A stretch of DNA of 64,000 nt from Arthrobacter_E sp041360795 (GTDB lineage: Bacteria; Actinomycetota; Actinomycetes; Actinomycetales; Micrococcaceae), in contig NZ_JBFUPW010000004.1 in NCBI RefSeq assembly GCF_041360795.1, forward strand, positions 62,001-126,000, written 5' to 3'. The notes under the pieces were generated by a model that did not search any database, was not told the origin of the DNA, and was given only the letters and a program-made list of their open reading frames with translations. Positions within the stretch are counted from its first letter, which is position 1; each line of letters opens with the position of its first letter. Shown in pieces: positions 8,159 to 16,200 of the stretch. The position numbers and the translations under genes were made by a program.

Positions 8159-8422
8159 AGTGAGTCCTTTTCGATGGGTTCCTGGGCGGGTGTCTCAATC
8201 GTAGGTATGGACCACTGGACGGATTTTCAGCAATATTTGACGACGGAGCCCCGTTCGGGACGTTTTCCGTGGTCGAATCACTCTTTTCGGCTGTTTTTGT
8301 GATTAAGGTCACGTAGACCGGTACATGTGCGAGGCGTCACCGGCCGTCGATTTGGAAGCCGCCAGAAGTTCCCGTAAAGTTTATGAAGGTTCAACCGGGA
8401 GTCGCTTCCGGAATGATGCCAA
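8159..8422. promoter_or_regulatory. pckG upstream region and promoter of the first tRNA-Arg copy
   Basis: No gene is seen here. The minus-strand promoter of pckG must lie in the left half. On the plus strand TTGGAA (8352-8357) and TAAAGT (8375-8380), 17 bases apart, are a plausible tRNA promoter. The surrounding pattern (AGAAGTT, GTAAAGT, AGGTTC) recurs upstream of the tRNA copy at 8768, with TAAAGT at 8723-8728, which supports duplication of tRNA plus promoter. Confidence 0.5.
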
Positions 8423-8596
8423 GCGCCCANNNNNNNNNNNNNNNNNNNNNNNNNNNNNNNNNNNNNNNNNNNNNNNNNNNNNNNNNNNNNNNNNNNNNNN
8501 NNNNNNNNNNNNNNNNNNNNNNNNNCCCATAGCTCAGCTGGATAGAGCGTCTGTCTACGGAACAGAAGGTCAGGGGTTCGAATCCCTTTGGGCGCA
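8423..8596 (+). tRNA. tRNA-Arg(ACG), interrupted by assembly gap
   Basis: GCGCCCA at 8423-8429 is the 5' acceptor strand. After the gap, 8526-8596 gives the rest of a tRNA identical to the one at 8768, from CCCATAGCTC to the 3' acceptor strand TGGGCGC and discriminator A. Anticodon loop CTACGGA gives anticodon ACG. The two pieces may be one gene split by the gap, or the outer ends of two or more tandem copies collapsed by the assembler. The anticodon A34 is the known bacterial substrate of TadA, whose gene lies at 28549. Confidence 0.8.
8430..8525. other. Assembly gap (96 N) inside a tRNA-Arg repeat
   Basis: The unknown bases begin exactly seven bases into one tRNA-Arg copy and end three bases into another. 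The overlap CCCA is shared by both contig ends, so the gap was caused by the tRNA repeat and its true length is unknown. Additional tRNA copies could be hidden here. Confidence 0.95.
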
Positions 8597-8618
8597 CCGA
8601 GAAGATGAACACAGAAAG

Positions 8619-8645
8619 GCCCCGGTCCACGGACCGGGGCTTTTT
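8619..8645 (+). terminator. Intrinsic terminator after tRNA-Arg copy
   Basis: Ten-base arms GCCCCGGTCC/GGACCGGGGC, a two-base loop and five T residues form a canonical rho-independent terminator 22 bases after the tRNA. Confidence 0.9.
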
Positions 8646-8767
8646 CGTGCCCGGATGCGCGCGCCGCTCCCCCGATTCCCGAACCGACCTTCCGCCGTCG
8701 TGCATCCTGAGAAGTTTTCGGGTAAAGTATTTCGAGGTTCGAGCGGGAAATCTCCCGGGAGAAACAT

Positions 8768-8841
<74 letters not shown>

Positions 8842-8863
8842 CCGAGAAGGTGCGAACACACAG

Positions 8864-8889
8864 AAGCCCCGGTCCACGGACCGGGGCTT
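8864..8889 (+). terminator. Terminator after second tRNA-Arg
   Basis: Perfect 12-base arms AAGCCCCGGTCC/GGACCGGGGCTT with a two-base loop. It is nearly the same hairpin as after the first copy, so the duplicated unit includes its terminator. It also lies just beyond the stop of the minus-strand MFS gene and could serve both. Confidence 0.85.
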
Positions 8890-8902
8890 TCGCATTCCCG
8901 CC

Positions 8903-10132
8903 TCACTCCTCGCGAACGGCGCCAGTTTCCTGGACTGCGCTGCTTTCCCGGAACGCGCCGGCCAGCGGCAGGATCGCCAGGACCAGCACGAGTGGCAGCG
9001 CGAAGCCGATGCGCAGCGAGTCGGCCCCCACCAGCCCCGTCAGCACGGATCCCAGCAACGCCCCCACGTAGTTGAACTGATTGAACCGGGCGATCACGGA
9101 GTCCACCCGCGCACGGCGCACCGGATCGTCGGCGCCACCGCCCCCGGCCTGGCCGAGCGCCGCGATCGACCCCGCCACGGAGAAGGACAGCGGCGCGATG
9201 ATGCCCGCCCCGAAACCGAGGACGGCGAAGCCCAGCACCGCGATCGCCGCATCCGGGGCCAGGACCACGACGGCGAGCGCGGCGGCCGAAAGCATGGCGG
9301 CGGCGCGCAGAAGCCGCACGGCCCCGAACCGCCCCACGGCCCAGTCGCCCGCGAGCCGCGCCAGGAGCGAGGCCACGAGATACGGCAGGGTCGCGACGGC
9401 CACATTGCCCAGGCCCGTGCCGAAAAGATCGTGCAGATAGGCGGGACCCCAGGTGGAGGCGGCGGTGTCCACCATGTAGAAGAGCACGAGGACCAGGCCC
9501 ACCAGCATCAGCCGTTTCCACGGGATGCTGACCTGGTTCCCATCCGCGCCGTCCTCCGCGCCACGGTCCCGGCGCAGGAACGGCAGCGCCGCCGCCACCA
9601 CCGCGACCACCCCGAAGGGGGTCACGGACGCCGCCAGAGCGGATTCCCCGAAGGCGAGCGCCGCGAGCGTCGCGACGATCCCGCCCGCGGTCCATGCCGC
9701 GTGGAAGCCGGGCAGCAGGGTGCGGCGCAGACGGTGCTCGAGCGCCACCCCCTGCATGTTCATCGAGGCATCCACCGTGCCGAGTCCGATCCCGTAGATG
9801 GCCAGGAACAGACAGAACAGCAGCAGGTCGGGAGCCAGACCGACCCCGATCGCGCCGGCGCCGATCAGCCCGAGGCCCACCCGGAGCGCCTGGGCGGAGT
9901 CGAGCCGCCGCGCGATCTGCCCGGCCACCACCGAGCCCACGCCCGCCAAGACCACCATGCCCAGGAGCACCAGGGACAAGGTCGCCGCATCCAGGCCGAA
10001 CAGCCCCTGGATCTGCGGCAGGTGGGTGGTCATGGTGATGAACAGGAATCCCTGCAGGAAGAAGGCGGCGGCGGTCGCCACCCGCTGGGTGGTCATCCCG
10101 CCGGATCGCACGACGGCGGCTGGCTGGCTCAT
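8903..10132 (-). CDS. MFS transporter
   Basis: A 409-residue, twelve-helix major facilitator carrier. The first helix is VATAAAFFLQGFLFITM, and the loop GQIARRLDSAQALRVG after helix 2 corresponds to the MFS motif A region. The organisation resembles YbjJ-type carriers. A good Shine-Dalgarno (AGGAGAAGG) precedes the ATG at 10132. It lies 57 bases downstream of the FAD oxidase gene on the same strand, so the two may be co-transcribed and the substrate could be that of the neighbouring catabolic genes. Confidence 0.85.
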   Translation of the reverse strand: MSQPAAVVRSGGMTTQRVATAAAFFLQGFLFITMTTHLPQIQGLFGLDAATLSLVLLGMVVLAGVGSVVAGQIARRLDSAQALRVGLGLIGAGAIGVGLAPDLLLFCLFLAIYGIGLGTVDASMNMQGVALEHRLRRTLLPGFHAAWTAGGIVATLAALAFGESALAASVTPFGVVAVVAAALPFLRRDRGAEDGADGNQVSIPWKRLMLVGLVLVLFYMVDTAASTWGPAYLHDLFGTGLGNVAVATLPYLVASLLARLAGDWAVGRFGAVRLLRAAAMLSAAALAVVVLAPDAAIAVLGFAVLGFGAGIIAPLSFSVAGSIAALGQAGGGGADDPVRRARVDSVIARFNQFNYVGALLGSVLTGLVGADSLRIGFALPLVLVLAILPLAGAFRESSAVQETGAVREE

Positions 10133-10189
10133 GTCCTTCTCCTCAGGAGGTCGGAACTCGGGTATCGGGGTCGCATGTCAGGCACGGAT

Positions 10190-11509
10190 TCAGGCCCCGA
10201 AGATGCGGCGGATGTGGTCATTGGCGAACAGTCCGGCCGGATCGAGTTCCCGGCGAACGCGCTGGAAGTCGTCCCAGCGGGGATACAGCTCCGCGAGCTG
10301 CGCCGCGGAGAGGCTGTGACGCTTCCCCCAGTGAGGCCGTCCGCCGTAGGAGAGTGCCACGTCCTGCACGGCCGTGAAGAACTCCTGCCACGGCATGCCG
10401 CGGTACATGTGCGCAGCGATGTAGCAGCTCTCCCGGTCGTAGGCCGGGCTCAGGAGGGAGTCCCGGTCCCCCGCGACGAAGCGGACTTCGAAGGGGAAGT
10501 TCACGTCCAGGCCCCGGGCCGTCACCAGCCGCCGCATCTCCGTGAGGGCTTCGACGCAGGCCGCGCGCGGCAGGGCCCATTCGGTCTCCGTGAACCGGAC
10601 GCTCCGTTTGCTGACCAGCACCTCGTGGCTGACGCCCATCCGGGAGGTCGGCGTGACCAGGTCCGTCGCCAGCCGGTTCAGCCGGGGAATCAGCCCGGGG
10701 CGGGCGCGGCCCAGCCGGCAGACGAGGTCCAGCGCCGTGTTTTCGAGCAGCTCACCCTCCAGGTAGGAGCGCAGTCGCCCCGGCGCAGGGCTGTCGTTCT
10801 CCGGGACGAGGTCCGCGACGCGGTTGGTCCTCTTGGCCAGCACCGTGGTGCTGTGAGGGAAAGTGAAGAACTCGAAGTGGTCGTTGCCGTCCATGTGTTC
10901 GTCGAGGCGTTCGAGTGTCTCCTCCAGAGGAGCCGGTTCCTGCACACCGTGCAGGGTGAAGGCGGGCACCACGCGCAGGGTGTACGCCGTGATGACCCCG
11001 AGCGCCCCCACCGAGACCCGGGCGGCGGACAGGACGTCCGGCCCGGCGGAGGACGCTTGCAGGACCTCGCCCTCCGCCGTCACGAATTCGACGTCCTCCA
11101 CGAAAGTCGCCAGATTGCCGAGATTCCGGCCCGTGCCGTGCGTGGCGGTGGAGATCGCCCCCGCGAGCGACTGGCTGTCGATGTCCCCCAGGTTCGCGAG
11201 GGCGAGGCCATGCCCGTCCAGCAGCCGGTTGAGGTCGCGGAGCCGGGTCCCGGCAGCGACGCGGACGGTCCCCGCCTCACGGTCGACGCCGAGCAGGCCG
11301 CTCAACCGGTCGAGGGACAGCAGGTTCCCGGAGGTGAGGACGTTGTCGCCGAAGGAATGACCGGCCCCCACCACCCGGATTCCCCTCCCCTGCCGGGCCG
11401 CCTCACGCACCGACTCCTGGACAGCCTCCACCGAAGCGGGCTGGACAAGGTTCGCCGGGGTGCAGGCCTGATCTCCGGCCCAGTTCTTCCACATGGCCTC
11501 CATGCTCAC
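10190..11509 (-). CDS. FAD-linked oxidase (D-arabinono-1,4-lactone / alditol oxidase family)
   Basis: A 439-residue VAO-type flavoenzyme. The PCMH FAD domain covers about 15-185, and RVVGAGHSFGD places His51 where AldO and gulonolactone oxidase carry covalently bound FAD. ATHGTGR binds FAD phosphates. The C-terminal ALO domain ends in HWGKRH, a conserved active-site segment. It probably oxidises a polyol or sugar lactone with O2 as acceptor. The longest start is GTG at 11509; ATG at 11503 or 11494 is also possible. It lies upstream of the MFS gene and next to a LysR gene. Confidence 0.85.
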   Translation of the reverse strand: MSMEAMWKNWAGDQACTPANLVQPASVEAVQESVREAARQGRGIRVVGAGHSFGDNVLTSGNLLSLDRLSGLLGVDREAGTVRVAAGTRLRDLNRLLDGHGLALANLGDIDSQSLAGAISTATHGTGRNLGNLATFVEDVEFVTAEGEVLQASSAGPDVLSAARVSVGALGVITAYTLRVVPAFTLHGVQEPAPLEETLERLDEHMDGNDHFEFFTFPHSTTVLAKRTNRVADLVPENDSPAPGRLRSYLEGELLENTALDLVCRLGRARPGLIPRLNRLATDLVTPTSRMGVSHEVLVSKRSVRFTETEWALPRAACVEALTEMRRLVTARGLDVNFPFEVRFVAGDRDSLLSPAYDRESCYIAAHMYRGMPWQEFFTAVQDVALSYGGRPHWGKRHSLSAAQLAELYPRWDDFQRVRRELDPAGLFANDHIRRIFGA

Positions 11510-11539
11510 GCCGAGGTGACCTGGAGCACAAACACTGGA

Positions 11540-12478
11540 TCAGGGCGAATTCACAACCACCGGATGCTCAATGCCGCGGACGAGATCCCGTTCGGCGTCG
11601 CGCACGTCCTTGGCCGCCTGCACGAACAGGGAGACGACCTCGCTCGGGGCGTCCTCGCGCCAAGCGAGCGAGACCTCCGAACCGGGGTGCGGTTCCACCG
11701 GCACGTACACGAGCCCCGGGCGCACCAGATATCTCGCCATCGCGGCCCCGGTGAGCGCGGTCGCCACGCCGCTGGCCACCAGCTCCGCCTCCTCCGTGGG
11801 TGAGGAGGTCTCCACGATCCGCGGCGGATGCCCTTCCGTCCGGAAGGCGGACAGGGACCAGAACCCACGCCACGCGGCGTCGTGGCCTCCGCCGACCGTG
11901 AGCGGTTCGTCCAGCAGTTCGGTCGGCGAGATCATGCTCCGGCCCGCCAGCCGGTGGCTGGAGCCGAGGCAGGCGACGACGGGTTCCACGAAGAGCGGCA
12001 GCCGTTGCACCCCGGCCAGGGAGAGCGGCGGCCGGAGGATCGCGAGGTCGCTGCTGCCGTCGGCCAGGCCGCAGCTGGGGTCGCTGAGGGCCGCCTCCTG
12101 AAGGCGGAGCTCCACATCCGGATGGCGCCGCGCGAACTCCGCCAGGATCGGCCGCGTCAGTTCCAGTGCCGCACCCACCACGAAGCCGAGCCGGAGGACC
12201 CGCTGACCGGCGCGGCTCGCCAGCCGGACCCGCCGGAGCCCGTCATCCCAGGCCTCCAGCACTCCCCTGGCCACCTCGAGGAAGTGCTCACCGTCCTCGG
12301 TCAGCTCGACCCGTCGTGTGGTGCGGTTCAGGAGGGTCACGCCCAGCTCGGCCTCGAGTTCGCGGATCTGCTTGGAGAGCGCCTGCTGGGCGACGAACAG
12401 CCGCGCGGCGGCCCGGCTGAAATGCAGTTCCTCGGCCACGGCCACGAAGTACCGCAGGCGGCGTGTGTTGACGTCCAT
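11540..12478 (-). CDS. LysR-family transcriptional regulator (divergent from PLP enzyme/ALDH)
   Basis: A 312-residue protein with N-terminal HTH MDVNTRRLRYFVAVAEELHF...AQQALSKQIRELEAELG and a LysR substrate domain. GAGGGG just upstream favours the ATG at 12478 over the adjacent GTG. It starts 107 bases from the divergent PLP-enzyme gene and its stop is 31 bases from the FAD oxidase start, so it is placed to control both arms of the module. The intergenic space includes ATTGACAACACC (12509-12520 on the plus strand), which may be a -35 region. Confidence 0.88.
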   Translation of the reverse strand: MDVNTRRLRYFVAVAEELHFSRAAARLFVAQQALSKQIRELEAELGVTLLNRTTRRVELTEDGEHFLEVARGVLEAWDDGLRRVRLASRAGQRVLRLGFVVGAALELTRPILAEFARRHPDVELRLQEAALSDPSCGLADGSSDLAILRPPLSLAGVQRLPLFVEPVVACLGSSHRLAGRSMISPTELLDEPLTVGGGHDAAWRGFWSLSAFRTEGHPPRIVETSSPTEEAELVASGVATALTGAAMARYLVRPGLVYVPVEPHPGSEVSLAWREDAPSEVVSLFVQAAKDVRDAERDLVRGIEHPVVVNSP

Positions 12479-12584
12479 CACCCCCTCATTCTGGGAGCGC
12501 GTCTTTGGATTGACAACACCTCGATGTGAGTCGAGCCCACCCGGGTGTTTCCCCCAGAGGTGTGCGACGTGTCACAGTCGGGGT

Positions 12585-13850
12585 ATGTCCGCCAGCACCC
12601 TTTCCTTCAGCCTCGCCCCGGACGGCCCCGCGGCGGGGCGGAACAGCTTCACCGGAGCGGGAGGCTTCGCCGCGCTGGACCGTGCCACCGCGCACCTCGA
12701 GGCTCCGCTCGCGGTCCTCAGCCTGCCCGCGCTCCGCCGGAATGCCGCGGACCTGCAGCGCCGGGCTCAGGGCAAGCCCATCCGGGTGGCGAGCAAGTCG
12801 ATCCGCAGCCGCGCCGTGCTCCGGGCCGTCCTGGAGCTCCCCGGCTTCCACGGCATCCTGGCCTATGCCCTCGCGGAGGCGCTGTGGCTGGCCGAGGAGT
12901 TCGACGACGTCGTCGTCGCCTACCCGACCGCCGACCGCACCGCTCTGGCCGCCCTCGCCCACTCGGCCCCCGCTCGCGAGCGCGTCACGCTGATGGTGGA
13001 CTCCGTCGAGCAGCTGGATCTCCTGGCCCCGTTCACCGGACCGACCACTCCACTCCGTCTGTGCCTGGATCTGGACGCCTCGCTGCGCCTGGCGGGAGGC
13101 CGCGCGCATCTGGGCATGCGGCGCTCGCCCGTCCACACCCCGGAGGACGCCGCCGCCGTGGCCGCCGAGATCGTCCGGCGACCGGAGTTCCGGCTCGTGG
13201 GGATCATGTCCTACGAAGGGCAGATCGCCGGGCTCGGGGACGCCTCGGGTTCCGTCCTGCACCGCGCCCAGATCCGCGCGCTGCACGCCCTGTCCGGGAG
13301 GGAACTCGCCGCGCGCCGCGCCGAGGCCGTGGACGCCGTGCGCCGGGAACTGCCCGCCGGCTCACCCCTCGAATTCGTCAACGGTGGCGGCACCGGAAGC
13401 TTCGAGACCACCGGAGCGGAAGCGGCGGTCACCGAACTCGCGGCCGGGTCCGGGCTCTACGCCCCCGCGCTCTTCGACGGCTACCGTGCCTTCCACCCGG
13501 AACCCGCGGCCTTCTTCGCCCTGCCAGTGGTCCGCAAGCCCGCCCCGGGGTTCGCCACGGTGCTCGGCGGGGGCTGGGTGGCGTCCGGACCATCGGGACC
13601 CGACCGGCTACCCCGTCCCGTCTGGCCGACCGGTCTGAAGCTCCTGGGCACGGAAGGCGCCGGCGAGGTCCAGACCCCCGTGCAGGGCCCTGGCGCGGAC
13701 GCGCTGTCCGTGGGCGACCGGGTCTGGTTCCGGCATGCCAAGGCCGGCGAACTCTGTGAACACGTCGACACCCTGCACATGGTGGACGGCGACCGGCTGG
13801 TGGCATCCGTCCCCAGCTACCGCGGCGAAGGAAAGGCATTCCTCGGATGA
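12585..13850 (+). CDS. Fold-III PLP enzyme (D-threonine aldolase / amino-acid deaminase-like)
   Basis: A 421-residue protein with an alanine-racemase-type N-terminal barrel. RVASKSIRSR places the PLP-binding lysine at residue 71. The C-terminal domain contains HAKAGELCEHVDTLHMV, resembling the metal-binding end of D-threonine aldolases and D-serine dehydratases, with His/Cys/Asp candidates. Most likely it cleaves or deaminates a beta-hydroxy D-amino acid. The ALDH gene follows with a 4-base ATGA overlap, so the aldehyde product of an aldolase could be oxidised directly. The substrate is unknown. Confidence 0.8.
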   Translation: MSASTLSFSLAPDGPAAGRNSFTGAGGFAALDRATAHLEAPLAVLSLPALRRNAADLQRRAQGKPIRVASKSIRSRAVLRAVLELPGFHGILAYALAEALWLAEEFDDVVVAYPTADRTALAALAHSAPARERVTLMVDSVEQLDLLAPFTGPTTPLRLCLDLDASLRLAGGRAHLGMRRSPVHTPEDAAAVAAEIVRRPEFRLVGIMSYEGQIAGLGDASGSVLHRAQIRALHALSGRELAARRAEAVDAVRRELPAGSPLEFVNGGGTGSFETTGAEAAVTELAAGSGLYAPALFDGYRAFHPEPAAFFALPVVRKPAPGFATVLGGGWVASGPSGPDRLPRPVWPTGLKLLGTEGAGEVQTPVQGPGADALSVGDRVWFRHAKAGELCEHVDTLHMVDGDRLVASVPSYRGEGKAFLG

Positions 13851-15319
13851 GCACGTTCGATTCCCTCAACCCCGCCACCGGCGCCGTCGTGGCCACCTTT
13901 CCCGTGGACGACGACGGCGCGGTGGCGGCCGCCGTCGACCGCGCGCGGGAGGCGGCTGACTGGTGGGACCGGCTGGGTTACGATGGCCGGCTCCGCCGTC
14001 TGCAGGCGTTCAAACACGCCGTAGTGGAAGGACTGGACGAGCTGGCGCGGCTCATGCGGGAGGAGACCGGGAAACCCGTGGACGATTCCCGGCTGGAGGT
14101 GATGGCCGCCGTCGAGCACATCGACTGGGCGGCGAGGAATGCGCAGCGGGTACTGCGGCGGCGCTCGGTGCGGCCCGGGGTCCTGGGCGCGAACCTGGCG
14201 GCGAGTGTCGAATACCAGCCGCTGGGCGTGGTGGGCGTGATCGGCCCGTGGAACTATCCGGTGTTCACGCCCATGGGGTCGATCGCCTACGCCCTCGCCG
14301 CGGGGAATGCCGTGGTGTTCAAGCCCAGCGAATACAGCACCGCGGTGGGCTCGTGGCTCGTCGACGCCTTCCATCGCGCCGTGCCGGAACTGCCGGTCCT
14401 CCAGCTCGTGACGGGGCTGGGCGCCACGGGTTCGGCGCTCTGCCGGTCCGGGGTCTCCAAGCTCGCTTTCACCGGCTCGACCGCCACAGGCAAGAAGGTC
14501 ATGGCGGCCTGCGCCGAGACCCTCACCCCCGTGGTCATCGAGGCGGGCGGCAAGGACGCCGCAATCATCGCCGCCGACGCCGACGTCCGCGCCGCGGCCC
14601 AGGACGTGGCCTTCGGCGCGTGGGGCAACGCCGGACAGACCTGCATCGGCATGGAGCGCGCCTACGTGGAGGCCCCCGTGTACGACGAGTTCGTCGCGGA
14701 GCTCCGTCGGATCGCGGGCACCGTCACGGCGGGGCCGGGCGACGCGGACCGCATCGGGCCGCTGACGATGCCCAGCCAGCCTGGCACCGTGCTGCGCCAC
14801 ATCCAGGCCGCCCTCGCGGACGGCGGGCAGGCCGTGGCCGGCGGGGAGGAGTCGGTGGCGCCGCCGTTCGTGAAACCGGTCATCCTGCTCGACGTCCCGG
14901 AGGACAGCGAGGCTGTCCGGGAGGAGACGTTCGGCCCCACGCTCACGGTGACCCGCGTCGGGTCCGTGGACGAAGCCGTGGAGAAGAGCAACGCGGGGGT
15001 CTACGGCCTGGGCAGCGCGGTCTACAGCAGGGACCTCGGGAAGGCCGAGGCGATCGCGCGCCGGGTCCGTGCCGGCATGACGTCCATCAACAGCGTCATG
15101 TCCTTCGCCCTCGTCCCCGCCCTGCCGTTCGGCGGGACCGGGGATTCCGGGTTCGGCCGGATCCATGGGGCCGACGGGCTGCGGGAGTTCGCCCGTCCGC
15201 ACAGTGTGGCCCGGCAGCGTTTCCCGCTCCCGGTGCCGGTGCTCTCCTTCCGGCGCGAGGCCTGGCAGGTGCGGCTCATGGGGCGTCTGGTGAAGCTGGT
15301 GCACGGCCGCCGTCGCTGA
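13847..15319 (+). CDS. Aldehyde dehydrogenase
   Basis: A 490-residue NAD(P)-dependent aldehyde dehydrogenase. WNYPVFTPMGSIAYALAAGN is the cofactor-binding segment, VIEAGGKDAAIIAADAD supplies the general-base glutamate, and GNAGQTCIGMERAYV carries the nucleophilic cysteine. The C-terminal PFGGTGDSGFGR is conserved. Translation is coupled to the PLP-enzyme gene through an ATGA overlap. The C-terminal tail (SFRREAWQVRLMGRLVKLVHGRRR) is longer than usual and basic, reminiscent of membrane-associated ALDHs. Confidence 0.92.
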   Translation: MSTFDSLNPATGAVVATFPVDDDGAVAAAVDRAREAADWWDRLGYDGRLRRLQAFKHAVVEGLDELARLMREETGKPVDDSRLEVMAAVEHIDWAARNAQRVLRRRSVRPGVLGANLAASVEYQPLGVVGVIGPWNYPVFTPMGSIAYALAAGNAVVFKPSEYSTAVGSWLVDAFHRAVPELPVLQLVTGLGATGSALCRSGVSKLAFTGSTATGKKVMAACAETLTPVVIEAGGKDAAIIAADADVRAAAQDVAFGAWGNAGQTCIGMERAYVEAPVYDEFVAELRRIAGTVTAGPGDADRIGPLTMPSQPGTVLRHIQAALADGGQAVAGGEESVAPPFVKPVILLDVPEDSEAVREETFGPTLTVTRVGSVDEAVEKSNAGVYGLGSAVYSRDLGKAEAIARRVRAGMTSINSVMSFALVPALPFGGTGDSGFGRIHGADGLREFARPHSVARQRFPLPVPVLSFRREAWQVRLMGRLVKLVHGRRR

Positions 15320-15340
15320 TCGTCACAGCGGCACGGGACG

Positions 15341-15402
15341 CGTGAAGAACTATTTGAACTGACCGGTCAGTTTAGATACTCTGGAGTCAGACGTTCTTCA
15401 CG
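15341..15402. promoter_or_regulatory. Operator of the YhgE/Pip operon: 16-bp palindrome inside a second inverted repeat
   Basis: AACTGACCGGTCAGTT at 15357-15372 is a perfect 16-base palindrome of the size TetR dimers bind. Around it CGTGAAGAAC (15341-15350) and GTTCTTCACG (15393-15402) are exact reverse complements. The last gene of the operon encodes a TetR protein, so autoregulation is the simplest reading. The palindrome is 45 bases before the ATG at 15418. Confidence 0.8.
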
Positions 15403-15417
15403 AAAGGCACCTCCCCC

Positions 15418-16200
15418 ATGCTCGACGCCCGTGCGCTCCAGGTGAACGGCCGCAGGACCGACCTCCTGCCCGCCACCTCACTGCGTGTCTCCCCCGGCGA
15501 ACTGCTCCTGGTCCGCGGCGAGAACCAGGATGACCGCACCGCCCTCGCCTTGACCCTCACCGGACGCATGAAGCCGTCCTCGGGTCACCTGTCCTGGAAT
15601 GGCAGCACCCGGCTCAAAGCCGTCCGCAAGGCCTCCGCCCTCGTGGACTCCCCCGGCATCAACGAGCCCGAACAGCACCTCTCCGTCTGCGACCTGGTCA
15701 CCGAGGACCTCGCGCTGATCCCCCGCCGCTACCGGGGCGCCCTGCTCGCCAAGCCCTGGCTCAAGCTCAACTCCTTCGAGGACGTGGAGAAGCTCTGGGT
15801 GGACGAACTTCCCGCGGAACGCCGCGTGAGCCTTCTGACTCAGCTGGCTCTCGCCGATCCCGCGGTCGACCTGCTCGTGCTGGACTCCCCCGACCGGCAC
15901 AGCGCAGATCCCACCGTCTGGCTGGAGCGCTGCGAGCAGCTGGCGTACGACGCCGGGCGGCCGCTCGCCGTCGTCGCGGTCGTGGCGACCCTGCCGGAGG
16001 GCTGGGAGGGGCCCAGCGCGGTGATCGGCAACTCCGTGCCGCATGCGGAGCTGCCGCCGGGCGCCGAGGAGGAGGCGGAGGAGGCTGCGGCCACCGAGGC
16101 CGAGCCGAACGGCGAAGCCGCGTCGAGTGACACGCAGCGCACGGAACAGAACAGCACGGAACAGAACAATGCGGAAGAGAACGTGGAGGAAGAGAAGTGA
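15418..16200 (+). CDS. Degenerate ABC-type ATPase-like protein of YhgE operon
   Basis: A 260-residue protein that follows the ABC ATPase layout but has lost its key residues. The Walker A position reads GENQDDRTAL, lacking the glycines and the lysine. The signature region reads LPAERR instead of LSGGQ. Walker B reads LLVLDSPDRH without the catalytic glutamate. ATP hydrolysis is therefore unlikely; a scaffold or regulatory partner of the next gene is a better guess. The last 50 residues form a Glu/Ala/Asn/Gln-rich tail. Its stop overlaps the GTG start of the YhgE gene by four bases. Confidence 0.75.
   Translation: MLDARALQVNGRRTDLLPATSLRVSPGELLLVRGENQDDRTALALTLTGRMKPSSGHLSWNGSTRLKAVRKASALVDSPGINEPEQHLSVCDLVTEDLALIPRRYRGALLAKPWLKLNSFEDVEKLWVDELPAERRVSLLTQLALADPAVDLLVLDSPDRHSADPTVWLERCEQLAYDAGRPLAVVAVVATLPEGWEGPSAVIGNSVPHAELPPGAEEEAEEAAATEAEPNGEAASSDTQRTEQNSTEQNNAEENVEEEK

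Noticed and set aside
6317..8302. 661-codon plus-strand open frame opposite pckG
   Set aside because: Shadow of pckG with no ribosome site or recognisable domain.
9431..11803. 790-codon plus-strand open frame opposite the MFS, oxidase and LysR genes
   Set aside because: It spans three real genes on the other strand, and its composition (Arg/Gly/His/Gln) is that of antisense GC-rich frames.
15418..16200. Active ABC transporter ATPase
   Set aside because: The Walker A, signature and Walker B motifs are all degenerate, so it was annotated as ATPase-like only.
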